This document shows positions 25,586-36,827 of a DNA stretch of 64,000 nucleotides, piece after piece. Location: assembly GCF_000189635.1 (NCBI RefSeq), contig NW_002476452.1, positions 62,001 through 126,000 of the forward strand. The letters are read 5' to 3'. The first letter of the stretch is position 1. Every line of letters begins with the position of its first letter. Under the pieces are notes generated by a model. The model was given only the letters and a program-made list of their open reading frames with translations. It was not told the origin of the DNA and searched no databases. The stretch comes from Tetrahymena thermophila SB210. Taxonomy: Eukaryota; Ciliophora; Oligohymenophorea; Hymenostomatida; Tetrahymenidae. The position numbers and the translations under genes are program-made.

Positions 25586-26181
25586 TTTTATTGTTGCGCA
25601 GAAATAAAACTGATTTATTTGAAGATTTCTACTTAATTACTGTATTTTTTAGCTAGCTCTATTTGCTTAAAATAGTAAAAAGAGTTTGTTTTTAAATCAA
25701 AATTGATTTAATAGAATGATATTTATAATAATTAATGCTGTTTTATTTTGTTGTATTAATGAGTGAGACAGACAGACCAGCAATTTATTTTACAAATAAT
25801 TATTTATTTATTTATTCATTCAATTAATTAATTAAATTAATTAACCAATTAATAAATAAAACAAAATTAATTTTCATACACTAAAAAAAATTTGAGATTC
25901 AAATATGAAAAAGAAAGTAACAAATAATTTTTATTCATCAAATAAAATATTTGATTTTTTTTAATTTTATAAAGTATTTTTATGATTAAAGCAAATGCAG
26001 ATGAATTAATTATTAATCTATAGATTACATAACTTATTTATTTTATAAATTCTCACTTATTTTGAGAATATATTCATATATACACAGTGCTAGCTTGGAA
26101 ACCTCTTTAAACTTTTCTACTAAAGATTAATAAATTTTCCGAAGTGATTCCCTGTCATAAAATGAAGAAAGGCATATCCTA
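25586..26181. other. Intergenic, no supported gene
   Basis: 0.6 kb upstream of the seven-exon gene and downstream of the small secreted-protein gene. AT-rich, with runs such as (ATTA)n near 25800-25860. Confidence 0.5.
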
Positions 26182-26436
26182 TCAAAGATCTTAAACTCTT
26201 CTTTTTTTACGACGAGGAGCTGGTTTACCGCAAGGACAGTTTTCATTGCCTTCTTTTTTATACCATTTGCAGATAGATCCATCTTCACATTCACATTCAC
26301 CATTGTCATTATCTTAGCATTAAAGCATCTTATAAGTGCATTTAAAATCTTAGGCTATTTACATGCAATTAGCATTAACGTATTAAACAGCTAAACCTAG
26401 GATTAACAATCCTAGGATGATATGAGATCCTTTCAT
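26182..26436 (-). CDS. Small secreted Cys-rich protein, 84 aa
   Basis: ATG 26436 to TGA 26182-26184. Residues 1-22 form a clear signal peptide (MKGSHIILGLLILGLAV, likely cut after VNA). The mature part of about 62 residues has eight Cys, at 24, 33, 40, 48, 50, 57, 67 and 69, spaced like a disulphide-bonded miniprotein. An acidic stretch (QDNDNGECECEDG) and a strongly basic tail (PAPRRKKRR) follow. The region is markedly less AT-rich than its flanks. It could be a secreted signal, protease-inhibitor-like or granule protein; ciliate pheromones are also small, Cys-rich and secreted, but I cannot assign a family. The ORF on the same strand at 26127-26309 is a wrong-frame shadow. Confidence 0.8.
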
Positions 26437-27232
26437 CTTATTAACTTAATAAAAATTATTGATTTACTTTTTCCTACTAAAACAATTAATTTTAAAGTTT
26501 TTTGCAAAGCAATTAATTATATTTTTAATTAAATTAGTAATTTTTTTAAAATCAAAATATCCTTCTACTATTCCAAATGTAATGCTTTCGTTGACTCAGA
26601 CTTTAACAATTAAAAACCAACTAACAAGTTATTATTTGTCACTTTTAATATATCAAATATATTTATTTATTTAAATATAATAAAACTAAAATCTTTCTTT
26701 AAATTTCTACATTATAAATTATAAATAACATTCAAATAATCTTTCTTACAAAATAATCAATAAAACTTTTTACAAATTAAAAAAAACTTCAATTTAAACC
26801 AACATATAAACAAAGCAACCAACAAAGTTAGATAAATATACATTTCCAATAAATTTGTTTAAATAATCTATAAAAAATTGTATTTTACAAATGAAAAAAA
26901 AATATTTTGAGCATATTTAAAATACAAAATTAATAATTTTATTAAATTAAAAAGGAAATAATAAAAGAATAGTTTTAACAATTAAATATTTTAATCAAAG
27001 AAATGCTAAGTAAAAATTATTTTAAAAATATTTTAATTTTATAAGTTAAAGTATTCTTAAAAAAAACAAATATAAAACTAAATCAATAAATTTACAAATT
27101 TTTTTGTATATTCAATCGTATTCGAAAAAGAATATCTTTTTATTTAAGATTAAGCTCAAATAATTATTATTTATTATTTGTAAAGCTATTGAATAAATAT
27201 AAAGAAATACAAACTGATAGATAGATAGATAA
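26437..27232. other. Divergent intergenic region
   Basis: 0.8 kb between divergent genes, very AT-rich. It ends with (GATA)n at about 27215-27232 directly before the next ATG. No gene seen. Confidence 0.5.
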
Positions 27233-27871
27233 ATGTCCTCAGATTAGAAAGAAGATCCTTATATAGAAACTAAAAAGGATTATATCCAATAATGCTTTTA
27301 ACTTACTAAATTTTTGTATTAAGCTTCTCAATCGTCAAATGATTAATTAAAAGGAATTTTACTCACTACATTACCTGATATAATAAATGATGAAGATTTC
27401 TAGAAAGTTGATCATGCTCTTAGAAATTCTTTTAACTAATTGAAAGAAGATACATAAATGAATGACCAATCAAAATTTATAACTAAGTAGCACATTGAAT
27501 GTATATTAAATATGAGAATATTGAATAAAGATAGTATTCAATTATAAAACTACTGCAAAAATATGTTTTAAGAGTTAGATTCTTGAATTACTAATAGCAT
27601 TAATGATTTATTTATTGAATAATTCATCCTTCCTTCAGTTTTAAATGCATAATAAATGAGGTTTGGAATAATTTAACAAATAATTTGCTAATATTAATAA
27701 AAATTATAAACAAAAAACTAACTTTTATAACTAATTCCATTTATATAATTTATACTTTTTATTACATGTTTCATTCACTATTTATAGTTCTTATCTACAT
27801 ACTAAATTATTGATAATTACAAATATTAAATTGAATAAATTATTATTTTTCAAGAATTTAATAACACCTGA
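27233..27871 (+). CDS. Unknown protein, ~204 aa, or 5' part of the LRR gene
   Basis: Exon 1 is 27233-27573 (113 codons plus 2 nt). A 24-nt GT..AG intron (27574-27597) would remove an in-frame TGA and keep frame. Exon 2 then runs to TGA 27869-27871. The first 113 residues are hydrophilic and helical (KKDYIQQCFQLTKFLYQASQ, ITKQHIECILNMRIL). The second exon is Gln/Ile-rich (IEQFILPSVLNAQQ). Shortly before the stop the +1 frame becomes protein-like (TPEKLSIIQALSAV) up to 28055, so the gene may continue through an unrecognised splice or carry a frameshift. It lies directly upstream of the modular LRR gene on the same strand and may be its 5' end. No family recognised. Confidence 0.5.
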
Positions 27872-28149
27872 AAAATTAAGTATAATTCAAGCATTATCAG
27901 CTGTTATATATATTGCTTATCTATGTGTTGTTTATACTATCACCAGATTTTAAAGATTCTTTCAATAAACTGGATCAAAATTTAGATTTGTTTATATGAA
28001 TTAATTTACTGAATCATTTATATTAAAATTAGAAAGAGAATTTTATAATCTATGAAAACACAACACAAATATCACTCACTTTTTATAATTTTTATAAATC
28101 AATAATTTTCATAAAATTCTAAAAAATAAAATAAAGTAAATAAATTTAG
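27872..28149 (+). other. Unresolved coding-like stretch
   Basis: A frame open to TGA 28053-28055 reads as a plausible protein with one hydrophobic segment (AVIYIAYLCVVYTI). It overlaps the end of the preceding exon in the +1 frame. It may be an exon of the LRR gene, a continuation after a frameshift, or a decayed piece. The remainder to 28149 is AT-rich and probably intron. Confidence 0.35.
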
Positions 28150-30975
28150 TTTAACTATGATTAGAAATTCTAAGCAAGTAACTTAGTCAATATTTTAAAT
28201 ATTTTTTAGCAAAATATTCTTAATCTAACAGTTAAAATCTCTTGTGAATCACCATTAAATATCTTCTTTATCGTTTTGCCTGATGTATTACTTTTTAAAT
28301 TAAGTCTAAAGTTATTTTAAGAAATATTTCAAAATAGAGATGAAGATTTAGAAAATTATTTTGGCTTGCTCAACTCTTCCTTAGAAAAATGCACAGACTT
28401 GACATCCTTGAGTTTTCAATTAGAGTATTTTATACTAGCTTAAAATATATTTAATATAAAGAAATAATTTAAAAATTAGAGAAAACGATTTGGAATCAGA
28501 CTAAAGTCTAGTCACACTTTCAAAAAAGATATCTAAATTATAAAAACTAAGCTAATTAAAGCTTAAATTAAAGTAAAATTACACAAACACAAAAATATAA
28601 ATTCAAATATATCAATCAATACAACTTTACTTTAAAAACAAGAAATACTTCTTTAGAAGGTAGTGATAGTTTAAAAGCTTTATCAAAGGAACTTTTAAAA
28701 TTGAGTAGCTTATCTAGTTTTAGCATAAATCTATCGTAATTCAATTTGAATTCATAATAAATCTTACTTATTAATTTACAATATTTGGATTTTTCAAACA
28801 GGGAAAATGATGTTGATTCTGATGCTTTGGAGAGCTTGTTTAAAACTATTGCTAAATTCTCTAAGTTAACTAAACTATCTCTTAAGCTCAAGTAATAAAT
28901 AAATAAATATATCTTAATTTAAATTAAATTAAAATAAAAATTAATAAATTAGTGGAGTTTCTGTGGATTCTTCTAATGCTCAATTACTTGGAAAAACAAT
29001 TGGTATGCTACCCAGTCTACAAATTCTTAAATTGAACCTTAAGTAATTTCTTTTAATACAAATAATAAAAATAATTATTTTTAAATATAATAAAGCTCTA
29101 CTTTCGATGATAATGAAGGATTACCTAAATTACTTACTGGATTAACTAATTGTCAAAGCATCACAAGCTTTTATTTAGATTTAGGGTATATTTCTATTTT
29201 TACATTTTGCATTAAAATTTTTACTAAATTGCATGTTTAATTTACATAATTTCTTAAAATCAAACTAAAAATGTTTTTAATTATTTATTTAATCATCTTA
29301 TTTCAATTCTTACAATTAAAATGATAAAATCAAAATGATAACAACTTTCGATTCATTCATTCCTTTCTTTACTTTCTACTTGAATTTATTTACTTAAAAA
29401 ATATAATTTTTTTATTATTTTTCAATAGAGAAAACTAATTGGCATCAGAAGAGATTTAAAAATTAGGTCAAGATCTAAACAAATTATCTAATTTAGATAA
29501 GCTTAAGCTTTCAATAAAGTAAATTCGAATTTATTATTTAAATCATCTATTAAATAATTTTAAAAATAAATTTGAAGTTAGTGCTCTTTGGATTCTAATG
29601 ATATTTAGCAGCTAGGATCATCAATAGCCAAATGCAAGAAGCTTACAAGCTTAGATCTTAATTTAGAGTTAGTTTACATTTTTACTTTTAATTTTTTAAA
29701 TTAAATGGTATAAATATAGTGAAAATAAACTCAACCCAGAAGGTGCAAGAGCTTTTGGATAAGAAATATTTAATTGTCATAATCTTGTAAATTTAAAGCT
29801 TTCTTTAAGGTATTGTTAATAATAAAAGTTAATGTAAATTAATATAAATTTTTATTAAAAAAGTAAATGTGATATTGGAAACGAAGGAGCAACTTAAGTA
29901 ATAGAAACCATATCGAACTTAAAAAATATGGTAACTTTAGACCTAAATTTTGAGTAAATTTTTATTATATTATTTCTCAAACAACATGTTAATCAATAAA
30001 TAATATTTAAAATAGTGAAAGTTAAATCAGTGATGAAGGAATAAAAGGGATAGGAATTTCTATTGCTTATTGTATTAACTTAAGAAATTTATCTCTTTAA
30101 TTAAAGTAATTTATTTACCTATTTTAAGATATAAAACTTCAATAATATTTTTGAAATCTAGAAAAAATAACATTAATGCGGCTGCAGCAGAGAATTTGGG
30201 AAAGAATTTGTCGAAATGCAAGAATTTAACTTCAATTCACCTTGGACTAAAGTAATCAGAGTTAATAATTCAAAACTAATTCAAATTTAATATTTTTATT
30301 AAGGTAAAATAAGTTGTCAAGCGATGGAGTTTAATTGCTTACCAAGGAGTTATCAAATAGCTTAATTTTAGAAAACTTAAGCCTTAATTTAGTGTAAAAA
30401 GCAAATTAAATATTAAAATGATTAATTTAGAAACTAAAAAAAATAGACAAAACGACATTTAATTTGAGGGAATGAAAAACATAATTTAGAATCTATAAAA
30501 TTGCAAAAATTTAAGTCATTTAAACCTAAATTTAAAGTAAATTTTATGAAATTTATAAAATATAAACAAAAATTCTTTTAATTTCAGAAATAACAATATC
30601 GGAGAATAAGGAATAGAATATCTTGCTCAAGAACTTTCTAAATTCTAATTATTAAAGAGTCTGTCATTTAATTATAAGTAAAAAATTAAGTTAATTCTTT
30701 ATTTAAATAAGCTTTTTTTACTTTTAAATTAGATAAAATGGTAATTTACAAGAGAATAGCATTAGCAAATTAGGATCTTCAATTAAGAACTGCTCTTCTC
30801 TATAATACTTAGACATTAATTTAGAGTAAAATATTTTATTTATGATAATTCTCATTTAACTTGTTTATTTTAATCTAAAAGAAAAAACAATCTAAAATGC
30901 AAAAGTAAAAAAGCTGCTTATAGAGATTATTTTAAGTCAAAGTCTTTGTTTAATATTAACATCTCATACAGTTGA
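28150..30975 (+). CDS. Exon-per-repeat leucine-rich-repeat gene
   Basis: Sixteen consecutive exons each encode one LRR: 28338-28424, 28480-28572, 28643-28735, 28802-28891, 28953-29042, 29096-29185, 29429-29518, 29578-29667, 29720-29809, 29864-29953, 30016-30105, 30162-30251, 30304-30393, 30447-30536, 30588-30677 and 30733-30825. Lengths are 87, 93 or, for twelve of them, exactly 90 nt. Every intron is phase 2, GT..AG, mostly 37-70 nt (one of 243). A basic terminal exon (30882-30975) ends in TGA. The unit reads like xNxIxxxGxxxLxxxLxxCxxLxxLxLxL, ribonuclease-inhibitor type, a protein-binding scaffold. The exon ending 28310 (open from about 28150) has an LRR-like end (LLFKLSLK) and a 27-nt intron after it; the true start is unresolved and may include the exons at 27233 onward. 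No signal or catalytic domain seen. Confidence 0.88.
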
Positions 30976-31591
30976 TTAATAAAGTTAATTTTAAATTATA
31001 TTTGAGTGCTATTTATTTTTATATTAGTAAAAAATCTTAGCTAATAATTAACATTTATATTCTCTGTCAATCATCATTTTTTACTTTTCTGAATAACTAA
31101 TTTTCAATTTAATCAAAAATAGGATCGTTTTTTTGTTAATTTTAAAATTAGTTCAGTACTAAAATAATACAAAATTTCAATATGTTAGAAAATTCAACTT
31201 ATTAATTAAAGTTGATAGCTTAGAGTTTTCTTTTATTGAAGTAGAACCTTTTATTATTAAATAAAATAATTTTATTAAACATTAACTTTAATAGTATAAA
31301 AGTAGTAAGTTCTATTGTTATATATTCTTAAAACGTAAACATATTTGTTAAAATTAAGTATAAGTAAAAATAACATTAATATCGATCAAAAACAATTCTT
31401 TATAACATTAATATCGATCAAAAACAATTCTTTTCAAAATAGATTAAGTTTAATCTCATAAAATTTTAACTTAAATATTAAGTTATATCAAATAGAAATT
31501 TGTAAATATATTTATATATGTATATTTATCGCACCTCCATATATAAAAATTATGCCATTTGAACATAAATAAAGGTAAAAATATTAGAAAA
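30976..31591. other. Intergenic, no supported gene
   Basis: 0.6 kb downstream of the LRR gene, AT-rich apart from the 32-bp tandem duplication listed separately. Confidence 0.45.
31371..31434. repeat. 32-bp tandem duplication, two copies
   Basis: The unit beginning TAACATTAATATCGATCAAA occurs twice head to tail, at 31371 and 31403, with one mismatch at the end. It sits in the spacer after the LRR gene. Confidence 0.9.
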
Positions 31592-31766
31592 TAGCAAAAA
31601 ATTTATGTCCATTAAATTTTTCTAATTTAACGAATTTAAATTTAGTAAAATAATTTAAATAATTTACTTAGATATTTAATAGAAAGTAAATTATACTTCA
31701 GAAGGTCTAAAAATATTTAAAAATTAAAGAAAACAAAATCAAATTTAAATAAGTTACATTTTTATA
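31592..31766 (+). pseudogene. Decayed LRR exons
   Basis: About 31592-31645 reads as the end of an LRR unit (AKNLCPLNFSNLTNLNL). Then, after an AG at 31682, 31683-31766 has the start of a unit (VNYTSEGLKIFKN) in one frame and its end (KSNLNKLHFYK) in another, followed by a GTAATAAT donor. The exon/intron pattern matches the intact gene upstream, but the first piece is truncated and the second is frameshifted. These look like leftovers of a longer LRR tract or of a neighbouring copy. Confidence 0.45.
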
Positions 31767-31880
31767 AGTAATAATAATTTATATTTTTAATTTTTGTAAT
31801 ATTTAATGTTACTAATAAGAGCTACTAATTAACTAAAAAAATTCAAAATACTCATTAAAATATAGACATTCAACCTTATC

Positions 31881-32003
31881 ATGGAAACGTCAAGTGATAT
31901 TAAACTCATAGTCCTAATTTAAAAAATTAAATTAAATGAAGAAGAAAAAAATTAAGATGATTCGTTATAATTATAAAAGGATGATCTTAATTTATTATTT
32001 TGA
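31881..32003 (+). CDS. Short ORF, 40 aa, possibly an exon remnant
   Basis: ATG 31881 to TGA 32001-32003. The peptide is acidic and Gln/Lys-rich (KLNEEEKNQDDSLQLQKDD), more protein-like than its surroundings. It is too short to call a gene; it may be a leftover terminal exon of the decayed LRR tract just upstream. Confidence 0.25.
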
Positions 32004-32081
32004 AGATTACTTAAATTAAATAAGTTAAAAGAAAGAGGTAGCAATAGTAGTATTAATTTGATGAAGTGTTAATAAGTAAGG

Positions 32082-32099
32082 ATAGGTAGGTAGGTAGGT
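32082..32099. repeat. (TAGG)n microsatellite
   Basis: Four to five TAGG units in AT-rich spacer, followed by degenerate (GATA)n to about 32235. A second TAGG run lies at 38428-38449. Confidence 0.85.
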
Positions 32100-32408
32100 G
32101 TTTGAAAATCTGGTTGGATATATAGATAAATAGATATATAATATTAGTAAATAGATAAAAAGGAATATGCATAAATGCATATGTAGGTGTGCATTCATTC
32201 ATATATTAATAAATAGATATATAGATAGATAGATACTTGCATAGAAATTTATATGATTGATGAATAGTAAGTATATCAAATAGAAATTGTTATAATTATA
32301 AAAGTGAGTAATACTAATTAAGAAATAACAGCAAAGATAATTTATATATAAAGAATTATTCAGCAAATAATTTTTTTAATTAATTTAATATTTCATTCAT
32401 TTAAATAA

Positions 32409-35400
32409 ATGTACAGTATTGGTAATAACTAGCTAGGAGGACTACCATCATAATACAACTATTTATATTAGACTAGTTAGATTCTCACTCAGAACTCTCC
32501 ATACTATTACGTCAAGTATTTACCTTACGACAAATATTCACAGAATTTAAATATCACTTAGAATATCCCATTATATCTTCAAGCTTTTCATAAAGCAAAG
32601 AAGATAAATAGCATCGCTTTTTTTTGTTTGTTTGCTTGTTTTTTTTAGGCTCTCATTTGTTTAAATCTAAAAAATTCTCTTTAATAATATTTTTTTTAAG
32701 TCACTAAAACTAGGCAGGATTTCATGCAGGATATAGCAGGGATTACCAAATGGGGTTCCAAAGTGGAAACCACTTAATGGGATTAGGCAGTTTGAATTAT
32801 ATTAGTTAGAGTTCAAGTGGATAAACGTAGTCATAATAGCAAATTCAATAATTAGGATAATCAGCATCATTACCAGAAAAATAACAATAGCAATAGTAAT
32901 TACGCTAGCACCATCATCATCAAAATAGAAATTCAGGGTCTCATGAAAAGGAAAACCTTTCTAAAGATAGGTCGATGAAGCGCAACAGCTCAAATTTATA
33001 CAGAGATAAATCCAATGAAAAGCTTTCATTTAATAAGTATTGATTTTTTTTTGTATATTTATTTGCGTTCAAAGATTGATTGATTAATAAGCCTTAAGAA
33101 TACAAATAATCAAATTTTTACCAACTTGCAAATGCATTTATTTTTTAACATTTTTTTGAATATCGCAAATTGCGATCTCTAAAAACAGAAGTACTCCTCA
33201 CTTTTTTCCATAGCACGATAGTTAGAATAACTACAACAGCAACATAAGCTCAGGGAATTATCAAAGCAACAATAATAGTAATAATAGTGGCAACTTATTT
33301 ATGACAAGTAGCAATGGGAATAGCAGCGGAAATCAGAACTAAGGGTTGAGTTCAAATAACACTGGAAGCCAAACAAATTTAAGAGACAATGATAAAATTA
33401 ATTAGATTTAGAAAATATACAATAACAACATACGCTCCCGAAACAACTTCCATAAATCTCAAAATAATTTCTATAACACCCATTCAAATACATTCTTCAA
33501 TTCTAACAGTAACAATAACTAGAATGGAAATAATGGATCACTAGACTAGCGTAAGAAGAACAATGGAAATGGACTTAGCAGTCGTTTGTCGCAATCTCCT
33601 ACTAATGACATAAAAATGGTTGGTTCTCAATAAAACAATTAAAATTCAGGTTAACTGACAAGAAAGTATTATACCTCTCATTAAACTCCTAAATATTCTT
33701 CACAAGCATCATCATCATCTAACTACCCTTCGTAGAACTAGAATCCACTTACTCAATTTTAAAAGGAAAATAATAATTTAGCGAACATATATTCCAAGGA
33801 TTACAAGACAAAGTAAGCAATTAAAATTTTTGAGATAGTAAAAAATAATAAAAAAAGGAAAAACAAAAATTGGAATGGCTTTATTTTCTCCATAGTAAAA
33901 GCTATTTATCCAGTTTAAATAATTGACATTATTGAATAAAGTACATATTCAGCTATTTAATTAATTTATATGAATAATTAAAAGAAACAATTCAAAATGA
34001 AAAGCTGATAGATAATTTATTAATTAATTAAGCAAATAATTAATTGATTAAATAGTATATAAATAAATAAGCAGTTTGAATGAATATCACTTTTGTGAAA
34101 CTATAAATTAATTTATCTTCAACTTCTTATTAATTCATCAACCAATATATTTATTAATTTAACTATCTAACTAACAACAATTTATTTTTATTTATTTATT
34201 TAACAGCAGAAATTCTCTGACCAAAGGATTAGATAAAAAGGACAGTTTGAATTAAATTTATAAGCCACAAATTAAAGCACCGTTAAACTTAGGAAATTCA
34301 TCTTCAAAGTATTTAATTTTCCTATTTTTAAAATACCTTGAATAGTTAGTTAGTTTGATCATAACTTAATAATGATTAAGATGATTTAATTTTTAAGTCT
34401 AAGCAATTAATTAATACGTTCTGTTCTATTATAAATAAATAAATAAATTTATATCCCTTCAAGAAATATTAAAATACTAAATAAGTTTCAAAATATTAGG
34501 AATTAATTGGCTAGTAACTAGGTTCCTGTCTTTGCCTATTCCAATTCTTAATCTAAATTTTACTAAACTGAGCCGAATTTCAATTAAAAACTTAATAAAA
34601 AATCTCTCGCTTTGATAAAGCCAGCTTAAAAATCCCAGCTTAAGCCAATAGAAGATTTAATAATGAATGAAAACATGTCCAGTTAAAGCTAAGTTAGTAG
34701 AAAATATTTCTCTAATAATTAAAATACTAATTTTTTTGGATCTCAGACTAATTTAAAGTGGTCCTCTTTGACTCCTAAACAGACATTTAATTCTAGTAAC
34801 GCATTTAGTAAAACGAAAAAGAAAGAAGAAATAATCCCAACTCAAAGTAAATATTTTTTATAACTTAATTACAATTAGAATTGAATATTTTTAAAATCTT
34901 ACATTTCTAAATAATTAATTAATTAATTCATTCATTCTTTTATTCATTCATTCCTTCCTTCATTGATAAATTAATTCATTTATAACTTTAAATTTAGAAA
35001 ATAATACTAAGATCAGTAGTTTAGGTTCGAAAAAGAATTTGAATTTAGAAAGAGAGAATAATTTGGAAAACGAAGAGTAATATGATTATGAAATGCAATA
35101 TGAAGAACCACTAGAACAGTCATCTCATTCTTTTAAAAATCCAGAATAATTATATAACTACGAAATAGAAATAGAGGCTCCTCTCTCTTCATAACTTTCC
35201 AAAAAAAAAGTTTTGACTCAGGTAGACGAAGAGAATTCTTAACAAATGAAAAACACTCATAATTTTAAGGAATTAAAGGAAGATAATTAGGTAGATTTAA
35301 AATGTGAGACATTTTCGATAAGAGACTCATTTAAGAAGGAAGATAAAAGTAAAGAGGAAGACAAGTCATTTTAAAAATTCAATCCTTTCTCAATATAGTA

Positions 35401-36827
35401 ATCAAATTATGTTGAGGGTAATAGAAAAAGTAACCATAACTTTGAGCTTGAAGTTATTTAAGAATAAAATAAAGAAGATGAAATCAAAGAAGTCCCTGCT
35501 GAGCTTCTTTAGTAAGTTTAAAAGATAAGCGAAGCTCGTCCTAAAACTTCAGAAGGTGGTCACCGTATTAGAAGATTAAAATATGCCTAACAGAAGGATT
35601 AAAATTAAAAATTGAATAATGTAAAATAAATAAACAATTTTTCAATTTATTTTTACTTATTAATATTCAAATTAGGAGTAATAATAACAGACGACAAGCA
35701 ATAACACTAAAGATTAAAATCAAAGTAATTCTCAAGCCAAAAGCTAGATTAACAAGAATGATCAAACAGGTGAAAATAAAAATAATAAAGAGGAAATTAA
35801 ATAAGCTACTAATATTCCTTCAAGAAGAAAGAATTAAAGTAATGGAAATGAGATGTATGACCTTATTGAAAATTCACCTAAATAGCTTGATTTCTCTCCC
35901 CTTAAAAGTATTTATATTTCTTCTTAAATAATATAATAAATAATATATTTATTTATTTACTTATGAAATTAGCAAGCAAATAGTAAAATAATGAAAAAGA
36001 TGAATACAGCAACAATGAATATGAAGAAGAATATGATGACTTAGAAAATGAAGAACTCTCATCTAAGCTGTATAATAAAAATTAATTTTTTAGATCTTAA
36101 GCAGAGTTCTACAGACCAAATTAATATGATAATGATCTTAATTACAACTCTACCAATTATGGAGAAAACGCTTTTAAAAGTTACAATTCTACTGAAGCAA
36201 AGAAAAAAAATATGATAAATTTCAGAAAAACCACAAACGAAGGAGGCTTTTTCAATGAAGAATAAGATAACTCCCAAATTCCTTAACAACAACCAAGGAT
36301 CTATAATTTCTATAAAAAAAATAAAGAGTAATCTTACAAATAAAATGTAGCTCCGAATGAGGATATTCCAATTGAAGTATATGTGCAAGAAGATGATGTG
36401 TAAACATAATTTAGTTTATATTTGAAATGCAAATGTTTATTTTATTTTTTTAAAAAGTGAATATATTTATTAAGAAAATTCTCAAAGAAAGAAAGTGTTT
36501 TTGAAAAAGAAAACTATTGACACAAGTGATGGACACAAAATAATTATCAGACATAATAAAAGTGCTGCAGGACCAAAAAGGGTTCCAAAATAATAATAAT
36601 AATAATAAGAAGCTAATGCAGCAGAAGATATAGCTAAGCAGAAGCAATAATAAATAATATAATAGTAGTAATAGCAGTAACAATAGTAACAGTAGTAATA
36701 ATTATAGTAGGAATCAGATTAAAAATAAATTGAACCTTAAGATGATGTTGTGGAAAGAATAGTCTTACCATTTAAAACAGGTCTTGATAACGAATTTATT
36801 AATTTATTTGCATAAGCTCAATTCTGA
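32409..36827 (+). CDS. Nine-exon Gln/Asn-rich protein, ~1,050 aa
   Basis: ATG 32409. Exon 1 ends at either 32508 or 32629 (both phase 2). Then exons at 32701-33036, 33189-33812, 34207-34308, 34500-34846, 34998-35620, 35676-35907, 35973-36399 and 36488-36827 follow, ending in TGA 36825-36827. Phases agree at all these junctions. The first half is rich in Gln, Asn, Ser, Gly and Tyr (with a His run), a prion-like composition. The second half is acidic and charged (YDYEMQYEEPLEQ, NNEYEEEYDDLENEEL). The last exon has a basic start (KKVFLKKKT), a near-pure Gln tract of TAA/TAG/CAA codons and a hydrophobic-acidic end (VVERIVLPFKTGLDNEF). No folded domain recognised; such proteins often sit in RNA or cytoskeletal assemblies, but function here is unknown. 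The minus-strand Leu-rich ORFs at 36059 and 36450 are shadows of the repeats. Confidence 0.85.

Noticed and set aside
26795-26809. Possible Tetrahymena chromosome breakage sequence (begins TAAACCAAC)
   Set aside because: The first nine bases match the remembered 15-bp consensus but the rest (ATATAA) does not, and the site must be nearly invariant.
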